Source: PNKC01 sp039917655 (GTDB lineage: Bacteria > Chloroflexota > Dehalococcoidia > Tepidiformales > Tepidiformaceae). From it: a stretch of 60,744 nt of DNA. Both the position numbers and the translations under genes were made by a program. The notes under the pieces were generated by a model. That model was not told the origin of the DNA and made no database searches. It saw nothing but the letters and a program-made list of their open reading frames with translations. Shown piece by piece: positions 17,775 to 27,258 of this stretch. Within the stretch, counting starts at the first letter, position 1, and the number at the start of each line of letters is the position of its first letter. The stretch is taken from NCBI GenBank assembly GCA_039917655.1, contig JBDSJC010000038.1, positions 1 through 60,744 of the forward strand, written 5' to 3'.

Positions 17775-18635
17775 ATGTTCGAATCAGGACCCATCGTCTT
17801 GCCGCTGGACGGCTCAACTCGCGCAGAAGCCGCGCTTCCCGTGGCGGTTGCGCTGGCTCGCCTCTATGAAGCGCCAATCCGTTTTGTGCACGTCTTGGAC
17901 GAAGACCTGTTGCTCGAATCGCCACGGCCGTGGGGGGACGCGTGTGCCGCATTCGCTGCTTACGTCGATGGCCTACTCAAGACCGTGGACGCGACCGGTA
18001 CGGTGCGGGAGGTTGAGGTCCACCCTGGCCCCATTGCACGGACCATCCTTGACGCGGCGATCGGCGCGCGGCTGATCGTGATCGCCAGCCGCGGTCGCGG
18101 CGGGTTCCGCGGGGTGCTCGGCAGCGTGGCTGACCGAGTCGTTCGTGGGTCTTCCGTCCCTGTCCTCATTGTTCCGGCGGAAGGGAACGCGCCGCTCGCC
18201 AACGGGACCATCGTGGTCGGTTTGGATGGCTCCACAATCGCTGAGGCTGGGCTGGAGGCGGCGAGGGAGATCGGAGCGAAGCTCGGGGCGCGGCTCGCCC
18301 TCGTCCGTGCCTACAGTCTGCTCGCCGGAGCAGGCTCCGAGTTCATGACCTATTCCGTTGACCTCGTCACGCTGATCGAGGAGGCCGCTCAAGCGTATCT
18401 TAACCAAACGGCCAGGGCGGGTGAACTTACCTATTGCCTGCTGAGCCCCGCAGTGGATGCGATTGACCGCGTCGCCCGCCAGGAGAACGCAGTCCTGGTA
18501 GTCATGGCCTCGCACGGAAAGGGATTCGCTCGACGGATCACACTCGGCAGTCAGACCGATCGCGCGATGCACTCGCTCCACCGGCCCCTGCTTGTCATCC
18601 CGGTCGTGGAAGACGGCGTCGAGGTAGAAGCCTGA
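17775..18635 (+). CDS. Tandem universal stress protein (two USP domains)
   Basis: A 286-residue protein with two UspA-type domains. Each begins with a 'LDGS' strand-turn: 'VLPLDGSTRAEAAL' near residue 9 and 'VVGLDGSTIAEAGL' near residue 150. Each ends with the nucleotide-binding loop, 'GSVADRVVRGSSVPVLIVP' in domain 1 and 'GSQTDRAMHSLHRPLLVIP' in domain 2. The domain 1 glycine loop 'SRGRGGFRGVLGS' is intact and should bind ATP. Domain 2 has 'SHGKGFARRITLGS'. AGAGAGG precedes the ATG. Its stop is directly followed by the GTG start of the Lon-family protease, so the two are co-expressed, probably in stress. Confidence 0.88.
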   Translation: MFESGPIVLPLDGSTRAEAALPVAVALARLYEAPIRFVHVLDEDLLLESPRPWGDACAAFAAYVDGLLKTVDATGTVREVEVHPGPIARTILDAAIGARLIVIASRGRGGFRGVLGSVADRVVRGSSVPVLIVPAEGNAPLANGTIVVGLDGSTIAEAGLEAAREIGAKLGARLALVRAYSLLAGAGSEFMTYSVDLVTLIEEAAQAYLNQTARAGELTYCLLSPAVDAIDRVARQENAVLVVMASHGKGFARRITLGSQTDRAMHSLHRPLLVIPVVEDGVEVEA

Positions 18636-21065
18636 GTGACCAGCGAAGATAGCTCGTCGAACGACGCCTTGCTAGAACGTTTGCGCCTTCGCCCTGAACA
18701 GCTCCGCGCAGCGTTCGCCTTTGACGCGTCAACGATCCCCGAAGTGCACGGGATCGCGGGCCAGGATCGCGCTCGCGAAGCGCTCGCCTTTGGTCTCTCA
18801 ATGCACGCCCCCGAGTACAACGTGGCCGTCTCAGGCGCGACCTCGTCAGGCCGGAACCGGCTGGTCCGTGAACACGTAGACCCAGCCGCCGCCGCGGTCC
18901 CTCCGGTGCCGGATTGGGTCTACGTGTTCAACTTTGCAGACCCGCGCCAGCCCAGGGCGATTAGTGTGGCGCCGGGCATGGGCGACGACTTGGAGCGCGA
19001 ACTGGCGAGCCTGATAGAGGCTTGCCGGAACGCGCTACCCGCCGCATTCGCGAGCGACACCTACGAAACTCGAAGCCACGCGGCGCTCGCACCCGTGGCG
19101 GAGAAGCGCGACGCGGCCCTGAAGGCACTCTCCCAGACCGCCCAGTCCGTCGGCTTTGTAGTCAATCCCACGCCGATGGGGTGGATGAGTGCAGCGGTCG
19201 GCGAGAGCGGCCAGCCCCTGACGGGCGATGAGTTCGCCGCCCTGCCCGCGAAGCAGCAGAGCATATTGGAGGAGCGGAACCAGCAGGTCCAGGAAGCAAT
19301 CGCGACAACGCTACGCGAGCTCCGGCAACATGATCTCGAAGCGCGCGAGCAAATCCTTGCGCTCGACCGCGAGGTGACGCGGTTTGTGGTTGGCCCGATC
19401 CTTGATGGTCTGAGCCAGCGGTTCGGCGATTTTGGGCTCACGCCCCATTTCGCGGCGATTGAGGCCGACATTGTTGCCAACCTAGACACCTACAAACGGT
19501 TCTCTGCCGCACCCGCAGAGACGACCCCTCCCCAAGTCATGCAGCAGTTGGAGAGGCAGCGAGAGGCGCTTCTACAGCGCTACGCGGTAAACCTCTTCGT
19601 CAGCCACGGCGCCGAGCGAGCGCTGGGCGCGCCAGTAATCGATGAACGCCATGCTTCCTACTTGGACCTGTTTGGGCGGATTGAATTCGAGAACCAATTC
19701 GGCGCACTTGTGACGGACTTTATCCACGTCCGCGCGGGGGCGCTCCACCTCGCCAACGGCGGGTACCTCATTCTCCAGGCGCAGGAGCTCTTCTCCGACC
19801 CGCGTTCCTGGCCCAAGCTCAAGCTCGCACTGAAAACGCGCGAAATTCGGTTTGACGACGTTAGCGAGGGGATGCAATTCCCCGTAGTGAACCTTCTTCC
19901 CGAGGGCATCCCACTGGACGTGAAGGTCATCCTGATTGGGCCTCCCCAGCTGTTCGCGTTGCTTGACGCAGTCGATCCGGATTTCGCCGACCTGTTTCGC
20001 ATCCGCGCGGAGTTCGATCCGGACACTGTGGCGGACGGTGAGGCGATGGCCATCTACCACGGCTTCGTCGATCAGACTGTCGCGCGGTGCGCCCTCCATC
20101 GGTTCGACGCCGATGCGATAATTGAGGTGCTGCACTTCGGCAGCCGTCTTGCGGGCCGCCAGGATCGGCTCTCGACGCAGCTCGGTCTCATCGCCGGCCT
20201 CTGTCAGGAAGCCGATCAGTTCACCAGCGTTGCTGGGGCGGCTGCGGTGAGCGCAGACCATGTGCGACAGGCCGTCGCCGCCCGCGAGCGCCGTTCGTCG
20301 CTGCTGCCAGACCGGATTCGACGGATGATCGCCGAAGGTACCCTTCATGTCGAAACGAAGGGCAGCGTGGTCGGGCAGATCAATGGCCTCGCGGTGTTCA
20401 GCACCGGTTCGCAGGCCTTCGGGGCGCCGACACGCATCACCTGCCGCACTGGCGTTGGCCGCCGTGGCGTGGTCGCCATCGAGCGGGAGACAGAACGCAG
20501 CGGCGCGATCCACACAAAGGGGGTGCTCGTCCTGGACGGATTCTTGAACGGCACTTTCGCCCACTCGGAGCCACTCGCCTTCAATGCGAGCCTGACCTTC
20601 GAACAAAGTTACGGCGATGTCGAGGGCGACAGCGCCTCGTCGGCTGAACTCTACGCAATCCTCACTTCGCTCGCTAACGTGCCCGTCCGGCAGGACATCG
20701 CAGTGACTGGGAGCATCGACCAGTTCGGCAACGTCCAGGCTGTGGGAGGGGTGACGGAGAAAGTCGAGGGGTTCTTCGATGTTTGCAACAATGCAGGGCT
20801 GACCGGCGAACAGGGCGTAATCATCCCGGTGACGAACCGGTTGGACCTCACCCTTCGTGCCGAGATTGTGGATGCCGTGACCGCGGGTTCGTTCCACGTC
20901 TGGGCGGTGCGGCGGGTAGAGGAGGGCCTTGAGCTGCTCACCGGAATCCCAGCGGGCGTCCCAGACAAGTCTGGCGTCTACCCGGAAGGCACTATTTTCG
21001 CGATGGTTACCGAGACCCTTACGCGCATGCGGGGCAGCTCTGTCCCGGCTGCCGCGGCCGAGTAA
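18636..21065 (+). CDS. Lon-family ATP-binding protease (AAA_32/LonB-like)
   Basis: An 809-residue protein of the Lon-related family with an N-terminal AAA-like part and a C-terminal serine protease. The Ser-Lys dyad is Ser666 ('EGDSASSAEL') and Lys709 ('VTEKVEGFF'), 43 residues apart, as in Lon. The long middle holds an insertion rich in Glu/Gln/Arg that is probably a coiled coil (about 150-260). The P-loop is 'GATSSGRNRLV' near residue 70. The family normally has Gly-Arg-Thr/Ser there, so the Asn is unusual and ATP use may be altered. A GTG start directly abuts the USP stop. It should degrade or remodel damaged proteins. Confidence 0.88.
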   Translation: MTSEDSSSNDALLERLRLRPEQLRAAFAFDASTIPEVHGIAGQDRAREALAFGLSMHAPEYNVAVSGATSSGRNRLVREHVDPAAAAVPPVPDWVYVFNFADPRQPRAISVAPGMGDDLERELASLIEACRNALPAAFASDTYETRSHAALAPVAEKRDAALKALSQTAQSVGFVVNPTPMGWMSAAVGESGQPLTGDEFAALPAKQQSILEERNQQVQEAIATTLRELRQHDLEAREQILALDREVTRFVVGPILDGLSQRFGDFGLTPHFAAIEADIVANLDTYKRFSAAPAETTPPQVMQQLERQREALLQRYAVNLFVSHGAERALGAPVIDERHASYLDLFGRIEFENQFGALVTDFIHVRAGALHLANGGYLILQAQELFSDPRSWPKLKLALKTREIRFDDVSEGMQFPVVNLLPEGIPLDVKVILIGPPQLFALLDAVDPDFADLFRIRAEFDPDTVADGEAMAIYHGFVDQTVARCALHRFDADAIIEVLHFGSRLAGRQDRLSTQLGLIAGLCQEADQFTSVAGAAAVSADHVRQAVAARERRSSLLPDRIRRMIAEGTLHVETKGSVVGQINGLAVFSTGSQAFGAPTRITCRTGVGRRGVVAIERETERSGAIHTKGVLVLDGFLNGTFAHSEPLAFNASLTFEQSYGDVEGDSASSAELYAILTSLANVPVRQDIAVTGSIDQFGNVQAVGGVTEKVEGFFDVCNNAGLTGEQGVIIPVTNRLDLTLRAEIVDAVTAGSFHVWAVRRVEEGLELLTGIPAGVPDKSGVYPEGTIFAMVTETLTRMRGSSVPAAAAE

Positions 21066-21476
21066 GCGGTTGGGAAGGGGCCTCGGTGCAACGCGCGTAG
21101 CGACCATCAGCCCGAAAAGAGGGCTCTTTCGGCAGTTCAAGACAAGTGGCCGGGTGAATCACGCTGGGAACATGGTCCTCGCAGCCTTCGACGCAGACGC
21201 TCAATGGTTGCGCTCCTATCGGTCGAACACGTGGAAGCACTCCCGATCGGCCAGGATGGCTGAAGGGACACAAGCGACGAGCTCCCTTGGGAGTTCAGAC
21301 TTCTGCTTAGGGATGCGGCCATCGCGACGAAGTGACCAGCTTGCACACTCATTGAGGCAGTCCGTGGAGCACCGGGGCGAGGAAGACGGCCTCGCCACTC
21401 GAAGCGTTCTTAGAGACAGGGTTCTTAGAGACAGGTTGGGGCTGGCACGGGCGAACCGGGATGGGAGACGCACCTT
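21066..21476. other. Intergenic region upstream of the metal ATPase gene
   Basis: About 410 bp with no convincing gene. Its end carries a 15-bp tandem repeat listed separately. It presumably contains the promoter of the P-type ATPase gene. Confidence 0.5.
21406..21435. repeat. Perfect 15-bp tandem repeat before the P-type ATPase gene
   Basis: GTTCTTAGAGACAGG occurs twice in direct succession, ending 41 bases before the ATPase start. It may be a double site for a metal-sensing regulator or a recent duplication. The unit itself is not palindromic. Confidence 0.65.
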
Positions 21477-23792
21477 GTGATGAAAGGAACAGCCGCTCGC
21501 AAGCAAACGGCGGTGTTGCTATTTGGCTGCCTCGCCGGCCTTTCGGGCGGCGTCGTGCTGTGGGCCGTTGGCTTCCCCGCCGCTGCCGACGGCGTCTGGG
21601 CGGCCACGTCTCTGCTAGCTCTCGTCCCGGTGGTGGTGAGCATGGTCCGGGACCTGGTCCGGCGCTCGGGCGGAATCGACGTGATCGCCGTCATGGCGAT
21701 CATCGGTGCAGTCGTGCTCGGCGAGTATCTCGCTGGAGCGGTCATCGGCCTGATGCTCGCTACCGGGCGGGCCCTGGAAGAGTATGCGGCCAACCGCGCG
21801 GAGCGAGAGTTATCCGCGCTGCTCAAGCGTGCGCCGCGCACCGCCCATCGTCTTCGCCAGGGGACACTGGAAACCATTTCAGTTGATGCTGTCGAAGCAG
21901 GCGACCTCCTCATCGTGAAGGAAGGGGATGTGCTTCCCGTCGATGGTCTCGTGATGGCAGGCCCAGCCGTCCTGGATGAGTCTGCGCTGACCGGCGAGTC
22001 TCGCCTGGTCGAGCGCGAAATCGGCGACCAGGTGCGAAGCGGGACCGCCAACGCCGGCTCATCCTTCCAAATGCGTGCCCTGGCGAATGCCGCCGGAAGT
22101 ACCTATGCAGGTATCGTGCGGATGGTCGAGGAAGCACAGAAGTCGAGCGCACCGCTCGTTCGCCTCGCCGACCGCTACGCCCGGCTCTTTGTCCCGGTAG
22201 CGCTCGCAATGTCCGGCGCCGCCTGGGCCATCTCCGGTGATCCGGTCCGTGCCCTCGCAGTGCTCGTCGTCGCCACCCCGTGTCCTCTGCTGCTCGCAGC
22301 GCCGGTCGCCATCGTGTCGGGCGTGTCGCGGGCGGCCAAGCGCGGGATCGTCATCAAGGGTGGCGCGGCGATCGAAACCCTCGGTCGAGCGAAAGCCCTC
22401 TATATGGACAAGACCGGCACGATCACCATGGGTGCGCCCCGCGTCCGCCGCGCACTGCTCTTGGGACGCACCTGGACCGAGGCTGAACTGCTGCGGTTCG
22501 GAGCCTCGCTCGATCAGATGTCCTCCCACGTGCTCGCGAGTGCGCTCGTGACAACGGCTCGGGAACGGGGAGCGAACCTCGTCCTTCCCACCGAAGTGGC
22601 TGAAACGGCCGGGTCCGGCATCTCTGGTCTGGTGGATGGTCACCGCGTACGGCTGGGGAACTTCGCCTGGATCGCGGGGCCTGAAAGTGCTTCGGATGTA
22701 CACCGCCAGTTTCAGCGCCACGTCATGCGCGATGAGGGCTCGGTCGTTTTCGCCGCGGTCGATGACCAGGTAGCTGGCGCTTTTGTCTTCGATGACCCAA
22801 TTCGCCCCGATGCCCCTCGCGTGCTTCGGCGCCTCAAACGGATGGGGATCGTCGAGACGGTAATGCTAACCGGCGACCACGCGGCGATAGCGGAGTCGGT
22901 GGGCGCGGCAATCGGCGTCGATCGGGTGATGGCGGGCCTCGCACCCGAGGAAAAGGTCGAGGCGGTGCACCGCTCGCAGCAGGAGCGCGTCACCCTGATG
23001 GTGGGCGACGGGATCAACGATGCGCCAGCGCTCGCGACGGCGGACGTCGGCATAGCCATGGGTGCACGAGGCGCTACTTCGTCGTCCGAGGCGGCCGACG
23101 TGGTCCTCGTGGTGGATCGTCTCGACCGGCTCGTTGAGGCGATCGAGATCGCGCAGCGGTCCCGCTCCATCGCCATCCAGAGCATGATCCTGGGAATGGC
23201 GCTCTCTTTTGGGGCGATGGGCATGGCCACCTTCGGACTCTTGTCTCCCGTCGCCGGGGCGGTCATCCAAGAGGGTATCGACGTCGTCGCCATTCTCAAT
23301 GCGCTTCGCGCCCTGGGCGGCGGACGGAAACCAGCCCGGCCATCCCTGCCGTTTGAAACGGCCAACGCCCTCCGCCAGGAGCACCGCGAATTGCTCCCTC
23401 GCATCGACTCGTTGCGAGAGCTTGCCGACTCGATGCACGAGCTGCCGTCTTCGGAGGTGGGCTCACAGCTCGCCACCGCCCGCGGCACGATGCGAGAGTT
23501 GCTCGCTCACGAACGCGCTGACGAACGGCAGGTGTACACAGGAATCGCCGCGACCATGCAGGGTGACGACCCGCTTGCCGCTATGAGCCGCACCCACCAG
23601 GAGATCTTTCATCTCGCGCACGCGTTCGAACGTTTGACAGAGATGCTCGGGCCGATGGGCCCCGACGCTGCTGATCTTGTTGACCTCACCCGCATGCTCT
23701 ACGCGCTGCACACGGTGTTGCGGCTGAACGTGGCGCAGGAGGAGGAGCTCTATTCGTCGCTCGACCGGGAGTCAACCGCTACGCCGGTCTAG
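21477..23792 (+). CDS. P1B-5-like heavy-metal P-type ATPase with C-terminal hemerythrin domain
   Basis: A 771-residue P1B ATPase. The membrane metal motif is Thr267-Pro-Cys269-Pro ('ATPCPLLLA'), i.e. TPC, not the CPC of copper pumps. The phosphorylated Asp311 sits in 'MDKTGT', the 'TGES' actuator loop and 'GDGINDAPAL' hinge are present, and no N-terminal metal-binding domain is seen. Residues about 625-765 form a hemerythrin-like four-helix domain with 'RQEHREL', 'LLAHERADE', 'SRTHQEI' and 'QEEELYSSL'. TPC plus a hemerythrin tail is the hallmark of P1B-5 (Nia-type) pumps linked to nickel/iron efflux. The usual nucleotide-site 'HP' dipeptide reads His-Val here ('SSHVLASAL'). GTG 21477 is used; ATG 21480 is the alternative. 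Confidence 0.88.
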   Translation: MMKGTAARKQTAVLLFGCLAGLSGGVVLWAVGFPAAADGVWAATSLLALVPVVVSMVRDLVRRSGGIDVIAVMAIIGAVVLGEYLAGAVIGLMLATGRALEEYAANRAERELSALLKRAPRTAHRLRQGTLETISVDAVEAGDLLIVKEGDVLPVDGLVMAGPAVLDESALTGESRLVEREIGDQVRSGTANAGSSFQMRALANAAGSTYAGIVRMVEEAQKSSAPLVRLADRYARLFVPVALAMSGAAWAISGDPVRALAVLVVATPCPLLLAAPVAIVSGVSRAAKRGIVIKGGAAIETLGRAKALYMDKTGTITMGAPRVRRALLLGRTWTEAELLRFGASLDQMSSHVLASALVTTARERGANLVLPTEVAETAGSGISGLVDGHRVRLGNFAWIAGPESASDVHRQFQRHVMRDEGSVVFAAVDDQVAGAFVFDDPIRPDAPRVLRRLKRMGIVETVMLTGDHAAIAESVGAAIGVDRVMAGLAPEEKVEAVHRSQQERVTLMVGDGINDAPALATADVGIAMGARGATSSSEAADVVLVVDRLDRLVEAIEIAQRSRSIAIQSMILGMALSFGAMGMATFGLLSPVAGAVIQEGIDVVAILNALRALGGGRKPARPSLPFETANALRQEHRELLPRIDSLRELADSMHELPSSEVGSQLATARGTMRELLAHERADERQVYTGIAATMQGDDPLAAMSRTHQEIFHLAHAFERLTEMLGPMGPDAADLVDLTRMLYALHTVLRLNVAQEEELYSSLDRESTATPV

Positions 23793-23860
23793 CGACTCGG
23801 TAGCTGACAGCGTGGGAGACGCCGCCCATCGCCCCCGTTAGACGCCGGATCCCAAGTTCT

Positions 23861-23884
23861 GCCAACTGACGAGGAGGAGTTGGC
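23861..23884. terminator. Possible terminator hairpin between convergent genes
   Basis: GCCAACT (23861-23867) and AGTTGGC (23878-23884) form a 7-bp stem with a 10-base loop between the convergent ATPase and Nramp-like genes. No T-run follows, so it is a weak candidate. Confidence 0.25.
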
Positions 23885-23904
23885 ACGCCGAGGCAACACC
23901 CGCC

Positions 23905-25245
23905 TCACCACAACGTCGCAAACATGGCAGTCGCCGCTACAGCCATCACGACCGCCGTCAGCCAACCGAGCCCGAGCAGCAGCCGTCCCGGGACGAAATC
24001 TCCGAGCACCTTGCGGTCGCCCGCAGCGAGCATGATCACGACGAGCAGGATGGGGGCAGTGACTCCGTTGACGACCGCTGCAACGAACAGCGCGCGGATT
24101 TCGCCGACACCGGCGAAGTTCATCCCAATGCCAACGAGGGTAGCAGCACCGATCACGCCATAAAACTGGGGCGCCTGCTTGAACGTGGTACTGAGGCCTT
24201 CGCGCCAGCCGAAGAGCTCGGCCGTGGCGTACGCGGACGACCCGGCGAGCACAGGGATTGCGAGCAGCCCTGTACCGATAATCCCGAGCGCGAAGAGGAG
24301 GGACGCGGCGTCTCCAGCGAGCGGCCGGAGGGCGTTGGCTGCTTCGGCTGCCGTTGAGATCTCGGTATTTCCTGAGGCGTTGAGTGCCGCCGCAGAGGTA
24401 AGGACCACGAAGTAGAAGCCCACATTGGCCATCACCATCCCGGTGAAGACGTCGAAATGGCAGGCGCGCAGTAGTTCCTGCATCTGGCTCCGCGACAGCG
24501 TTGGAGCGTTTATGCCGTGCGCCCCTTCCTCCTCCACCTCCGCCGACGCCTGCCAGAAGAAGAGGTAGGGCGAAATGGTGGTCCCGAGGATCGCCACGAT
24601 CGTCGCCAGCACTTCCCGATCCGGCGTCACGCGCGGCACCAGGGTCGATCGTGCCGCCTCGCCCCAATCCGGGTGCGCGAAGAATGCCCCGACAACGTAC
24701 GCAAAAATGACCAGCGTCAGCACCTTCAAATACCGCACAAACCGCGTGTAGGGGATAAGCACTTCGAGCAGCGCGACGGCGATTCCAACCGGCGCCACAA
24801 GAAGGATTGCCGGCGCGCCGGACAGTAGCTCGATAGCGGCCGCGATTGCGCCGATGTCCGCTCCCACGTTCACGACGTTCGCCACCACCAGCAGGACGAC
24901 GACCGGGTAGAGCAGCCTCCGGCCGTACCGTTCGGCGATCACCGTCGCCAGTCCCTTTCCGGTGACGATGCCGATTCGCGCGCACACGGATTGCACCGCG
25001 ATGTTCATCGGCAATGTGGCCGGGCTGGTCCAGAGCAACTGGTAGCCCAGCGAGGCGCCCGTGACGGTGTAGGTCGAAATGCCGGATGGGTCATCATCCG
25101 CCACACCGGTTATCAGACCGGGCCCCAGGCCTCGCACCCCTTTGCGCGCCGCCCGGGAGGTGGCCACGAGTTCGCGATCGAACCATGTCAGGGGACGAAG
25201 CAAGCTCCGCTCGATCTGCCGTGTCTTCGATGGGGGATCAGTCAT
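23905..25245 (-). CDS. Nramp-superfamily divalent metal transporter
   Basis: A membrane protein of 446 residues with about 11 hydrophobic helices in Nramp order. The first helix has 'GVADDDPSGISTY' in place of the canonical DPGN metal site, and the sixth has 'GTTISPYLFFWQ' where classical Nramps carry a Met-Pro-His motif. These replacements are typical of Nramp relatives that are not standard Mn/Fe importers, so a harder metal such as magnesium, or another substrate, is possible. The start is placed at the second in-frame ATG (25245), which has a better ribosome site. A start 36 bases earlier is possible. It converges on the metal ATPase gene. Confidence 0.82.
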   Translation of the reverse strand: MTDPPSKTRQIERSLLRPLTWFDRELVATSRAARKGVRGLGPGLITGVADDDPSGISTYTVTGASLGYQLLWTSPATLPMNIAVQSVCARIGIVTGKGLATVIAERYGRRLLYPVVVLLVVANVVNVGADIGAIAAAIELLSGAPAILLVAPVGIAVALLEVLIPYTRFVRYLKVLTLVIFAYVVGAFFAHPDWGEAARSTLVPRVTPDREVLATIVAILGTTISPYLFFWQASAEVEEEGAHGINAPTLSRSQMQELLRACHFDVFTGMVMANVGFYFVVLTSAAALNASGNTEISTAAEAANALRPLAGDAASLLFALGIIGTGLLAIPVLAGSSAYATAELFGWREGLSTTFKQAPQFYGVIGAATLVGIGMNFAGVGEIRALFVAAVVNGVTAPILLVVIMLAAGDRKVLGDFVPGRLLLGLGWLTAVVMAVAATAMFATLW

Positions 25246-25346
25246 CGGGCCCGCCTCTACACCATCAACCGGCGACTTCATCCCGCCGATGGTACCTCAC
25301 CCCTACATCTCTTGGTACGCACTCAACTCCGGCCCTCCGCGATGTC

Positions 25347-25751
25347 CTATCGTGTGGTCATTGCTCTGGCCTTGCGGAAGAACCGCGCAGAGACGACTCC
25401 GGCGACGAGAACTGCCAGGCCAATCAGCAATCCCGTGGCGAGCCGCCACTTCTGGCTCTTGTCAGACTTCATCGACGAGACCTGAGGCGTTGCCGGAGGA
25501 TCGGCATCGGTCTCCATTTTCTTGAGCCGGCCGTAGTAGTCAGGTAGCTCGTTGAGGTGTGCGAGCGCAATCTTGCCTGTGGACAGCGGATCATCGTTGG
25601 TGATGTTGGTCGTAGGATCGACCGCTCCATGCTCTGCTTCGACATTTAACCCAGCCCGGAACTGCGCCAAGTTGAACCCTGAGTTTGCGAAGTCGATCCT
25701 CAGGCTCTCCGCGACACCGCGGGCCTCATCGAGACCGTAGGTTCGTTTCAC
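25347..25751 (-). CDS. DUF5661-like protein with C-terminal membrane helix
   Basis: A 134-residue protein. The GTG start is fixed by AAGGAGG at six bases, starting KRTYGLDEARGVAE after the initiator. The 'FNLAQFRAGLNVEAEHG' and 'IALAHLNELPDYYGRL' segments are the usual marks of DUF5661 proteins, whose function is unknown. A linker and one membrane helix with an Arg-rich tail (about residues 108-130) follow, so the globular part probably stays on one face of the membrane. It is downstream of the alcohol dehydrogenase gene by 137 bp. Confidence 0.65.
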   Translation of the reverse strand: MKRTYGLDEARGVAESLRIDFANSGFNLAQFRAGLNVEAEHGAVDPTTNITNDDPLSTGKIALAHLNELPDYYGRLKKMETDADPPATPQVSSMKSDKSQKWRLATGLLIGLAVLVAGVVSARFFRKARAMTTR

Positions 25752-25888
25752 TGCTTCCTCCTTTGGCCTGGATAGATGGGTAGTCGAGCCTAGCCTCACC
25801 TCCGGCGCCTTTAGTAGAGGCGGGGCTCTCAGTTGAACGACCCGCTCGTTGGACGGCCCCGCCCGACTCGAATGTGCCTGCGCGCGCC

Positions 25889-26977
25889 CTAGGTACTCTC
25901 GAGGATCACCTTCAACGCACCAGTCTTCGCGGCGTTCCCGAAGGTCTCGTAGGCCTGTTCAATATCAGCCAGTTTGAAGTGGTGGCTGATGAGAGCGCCG
26001 GGTTTGATTTTCCCCGATGTGACCATCTTCAGTAGCACCGGAACCGTAGACGCGTCCACGAGTCTCGTAGTCAGAACAATGTTGTGGGACCAGAGCCTTT
26101 CCATGTGGAGTTCGACGCTGCGCCCGTGCACCCCGATGTTTGCCAGATGTCCGCCAGCGGTGACGATATCCTGGCAAATATCGAAGGTTGCGGGGACACC
26201 CACGGCTTCGATCGCAACGTCCACGCCTCTGCCAGCGGTCAGTTCGGAGACCACCTGGGCCGCTTTGCCGTCCGTGCTGTTCACCGTCCTGGTGGCCCCC
26301 AGCTTCTTGGCGACCGCAAGCCGGCTATCGTCCAGATCGATCATGATGATCTCGGACGGAGAGTAAAACTGGGCGGTTAGGAGTGCGGCGAGCCCGATTG
26401 GCCCGGAGCCGACTATTGCCACGGTGTCGCCCGGCTTGACCTGGCCATTGAGCACACCGCATTCAAGGCCCGTGGGGAGAATGTCGCTCAGCATCACCAT
26501 CGCGTCTTCGTCCGCGCCCGTTGGAATCTCGTGGAGGCTCATGTCCGCATGCGGAATTCTGACGTACTCCGCCTGAGTCCCATCGATGGTGTTTCCCAGA
26601 ATCCAGCCACCGGTGCTGCAATGGGAGTACATCGCCCGCTTGCAGTACTCGCACACGCCGCAGGCGGTTATGCAAGAGATGAGAACGCGAGCCCCGATAG
26701 TAAACCTCGAGACTCCCGGTCCGACCTCCTCGACAGTGCCTGTACCTTCGTGACCGAGAATCCGGCCATCAGTGACAGAGGGCACATCTCCTTTGAGAAT
26801 ATGCAAATCCGTGCCACAGATCGTCGTCTTGTTAACCCTGACGATCGCATCGGTAGGGTTCTCGATATGCGGCCTGGGTTTGTCCTCCCAGGCAGACCGT
26901 CCCGGTCCATGGTAGACAAGAGCCTTCATCGCAACGGCGGTGGTTTTGTTCGACGATTTTCGTAGCGTCGTGACCAT
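25889..26977 (-). CDS. Zinc-dependent alcohol dehydrogenase (MDR family)
   Basis: A 362-residue medium-chain dehydrogenase. Catalytic zinc ligands are Cys in 'TICGTDLH' and 'GHEGTG', and the structural zinc lobe is 'CGVCEYCKRAMYSHC', four Cys. The Rossmann motif 'VAIVGSGPIGLAALL' with Asp in 'MIDLDDSRL' indicates NAD+ preference. The substrate is probably a simple or secondary alcohol. The gene is close to tetrameric alcohol dehydrogenases of the Thermoanaerobacter type, but the exact specificity is not readable. AAGGAG before ATG 26977 sets the start. An upstream in-frame extension is ignored. Confidence 0.88.
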   Translation of the reverse strand: MVTTLRKSSNKTTAVAMKALVYHGPGRSAWEDKPRPHIENPTDAIVRVNKTTICGTDLHILKGDVPSVTDGRILGHEGTGTVEEVGPGVSRFTIGARVLISCITACGVCEYCKRAMYSHCSTGGWILGNTIDGTQAEYVRIPHADMSLHEIPTGADEDAMVMLSDILPTGLECGVLNGQVKPGDTVAIVGSGPIGLAALLTAQFYSPSEIIMIDLDDSRLAVAKKLGATRTVNSTDGKAAQVVSELTAGRGVDVAIEAVGVPATFDICQDIVTAGGHLANIGVHGRSVELHMERLWSHNIVLTTRLVDASTVPVLLKMVTSGKIKPGALISHHFKLADIEQAYETFGNAAKTGALKVILEST

Positions 26978-27258
26978 CTCAATCTCCTTGGGGCGGCCGA
27001 AATAGCGAGATGTGATGGCCGTCCCTAAAAGCGTGAGCCGACGCACGTTTCCTGAATAGGTGCGAACGGGCCCGATCAAGCTGGCCATTTGGCCCGGAAT
27101 CAGCGGCGTGGGTGTCTCCAGGAACTGCTCTTGCGCACGGCGAACGGACGCCTCGCCTGTACGGGGTTGCCGGACAGCGAGTTACGGCCCATTGGACGTG
27201 GTACAACGGGCCGGGCGTACCTGCCCACTCGGCGTGGTCCGATGCAGGCTGGCGTGAA

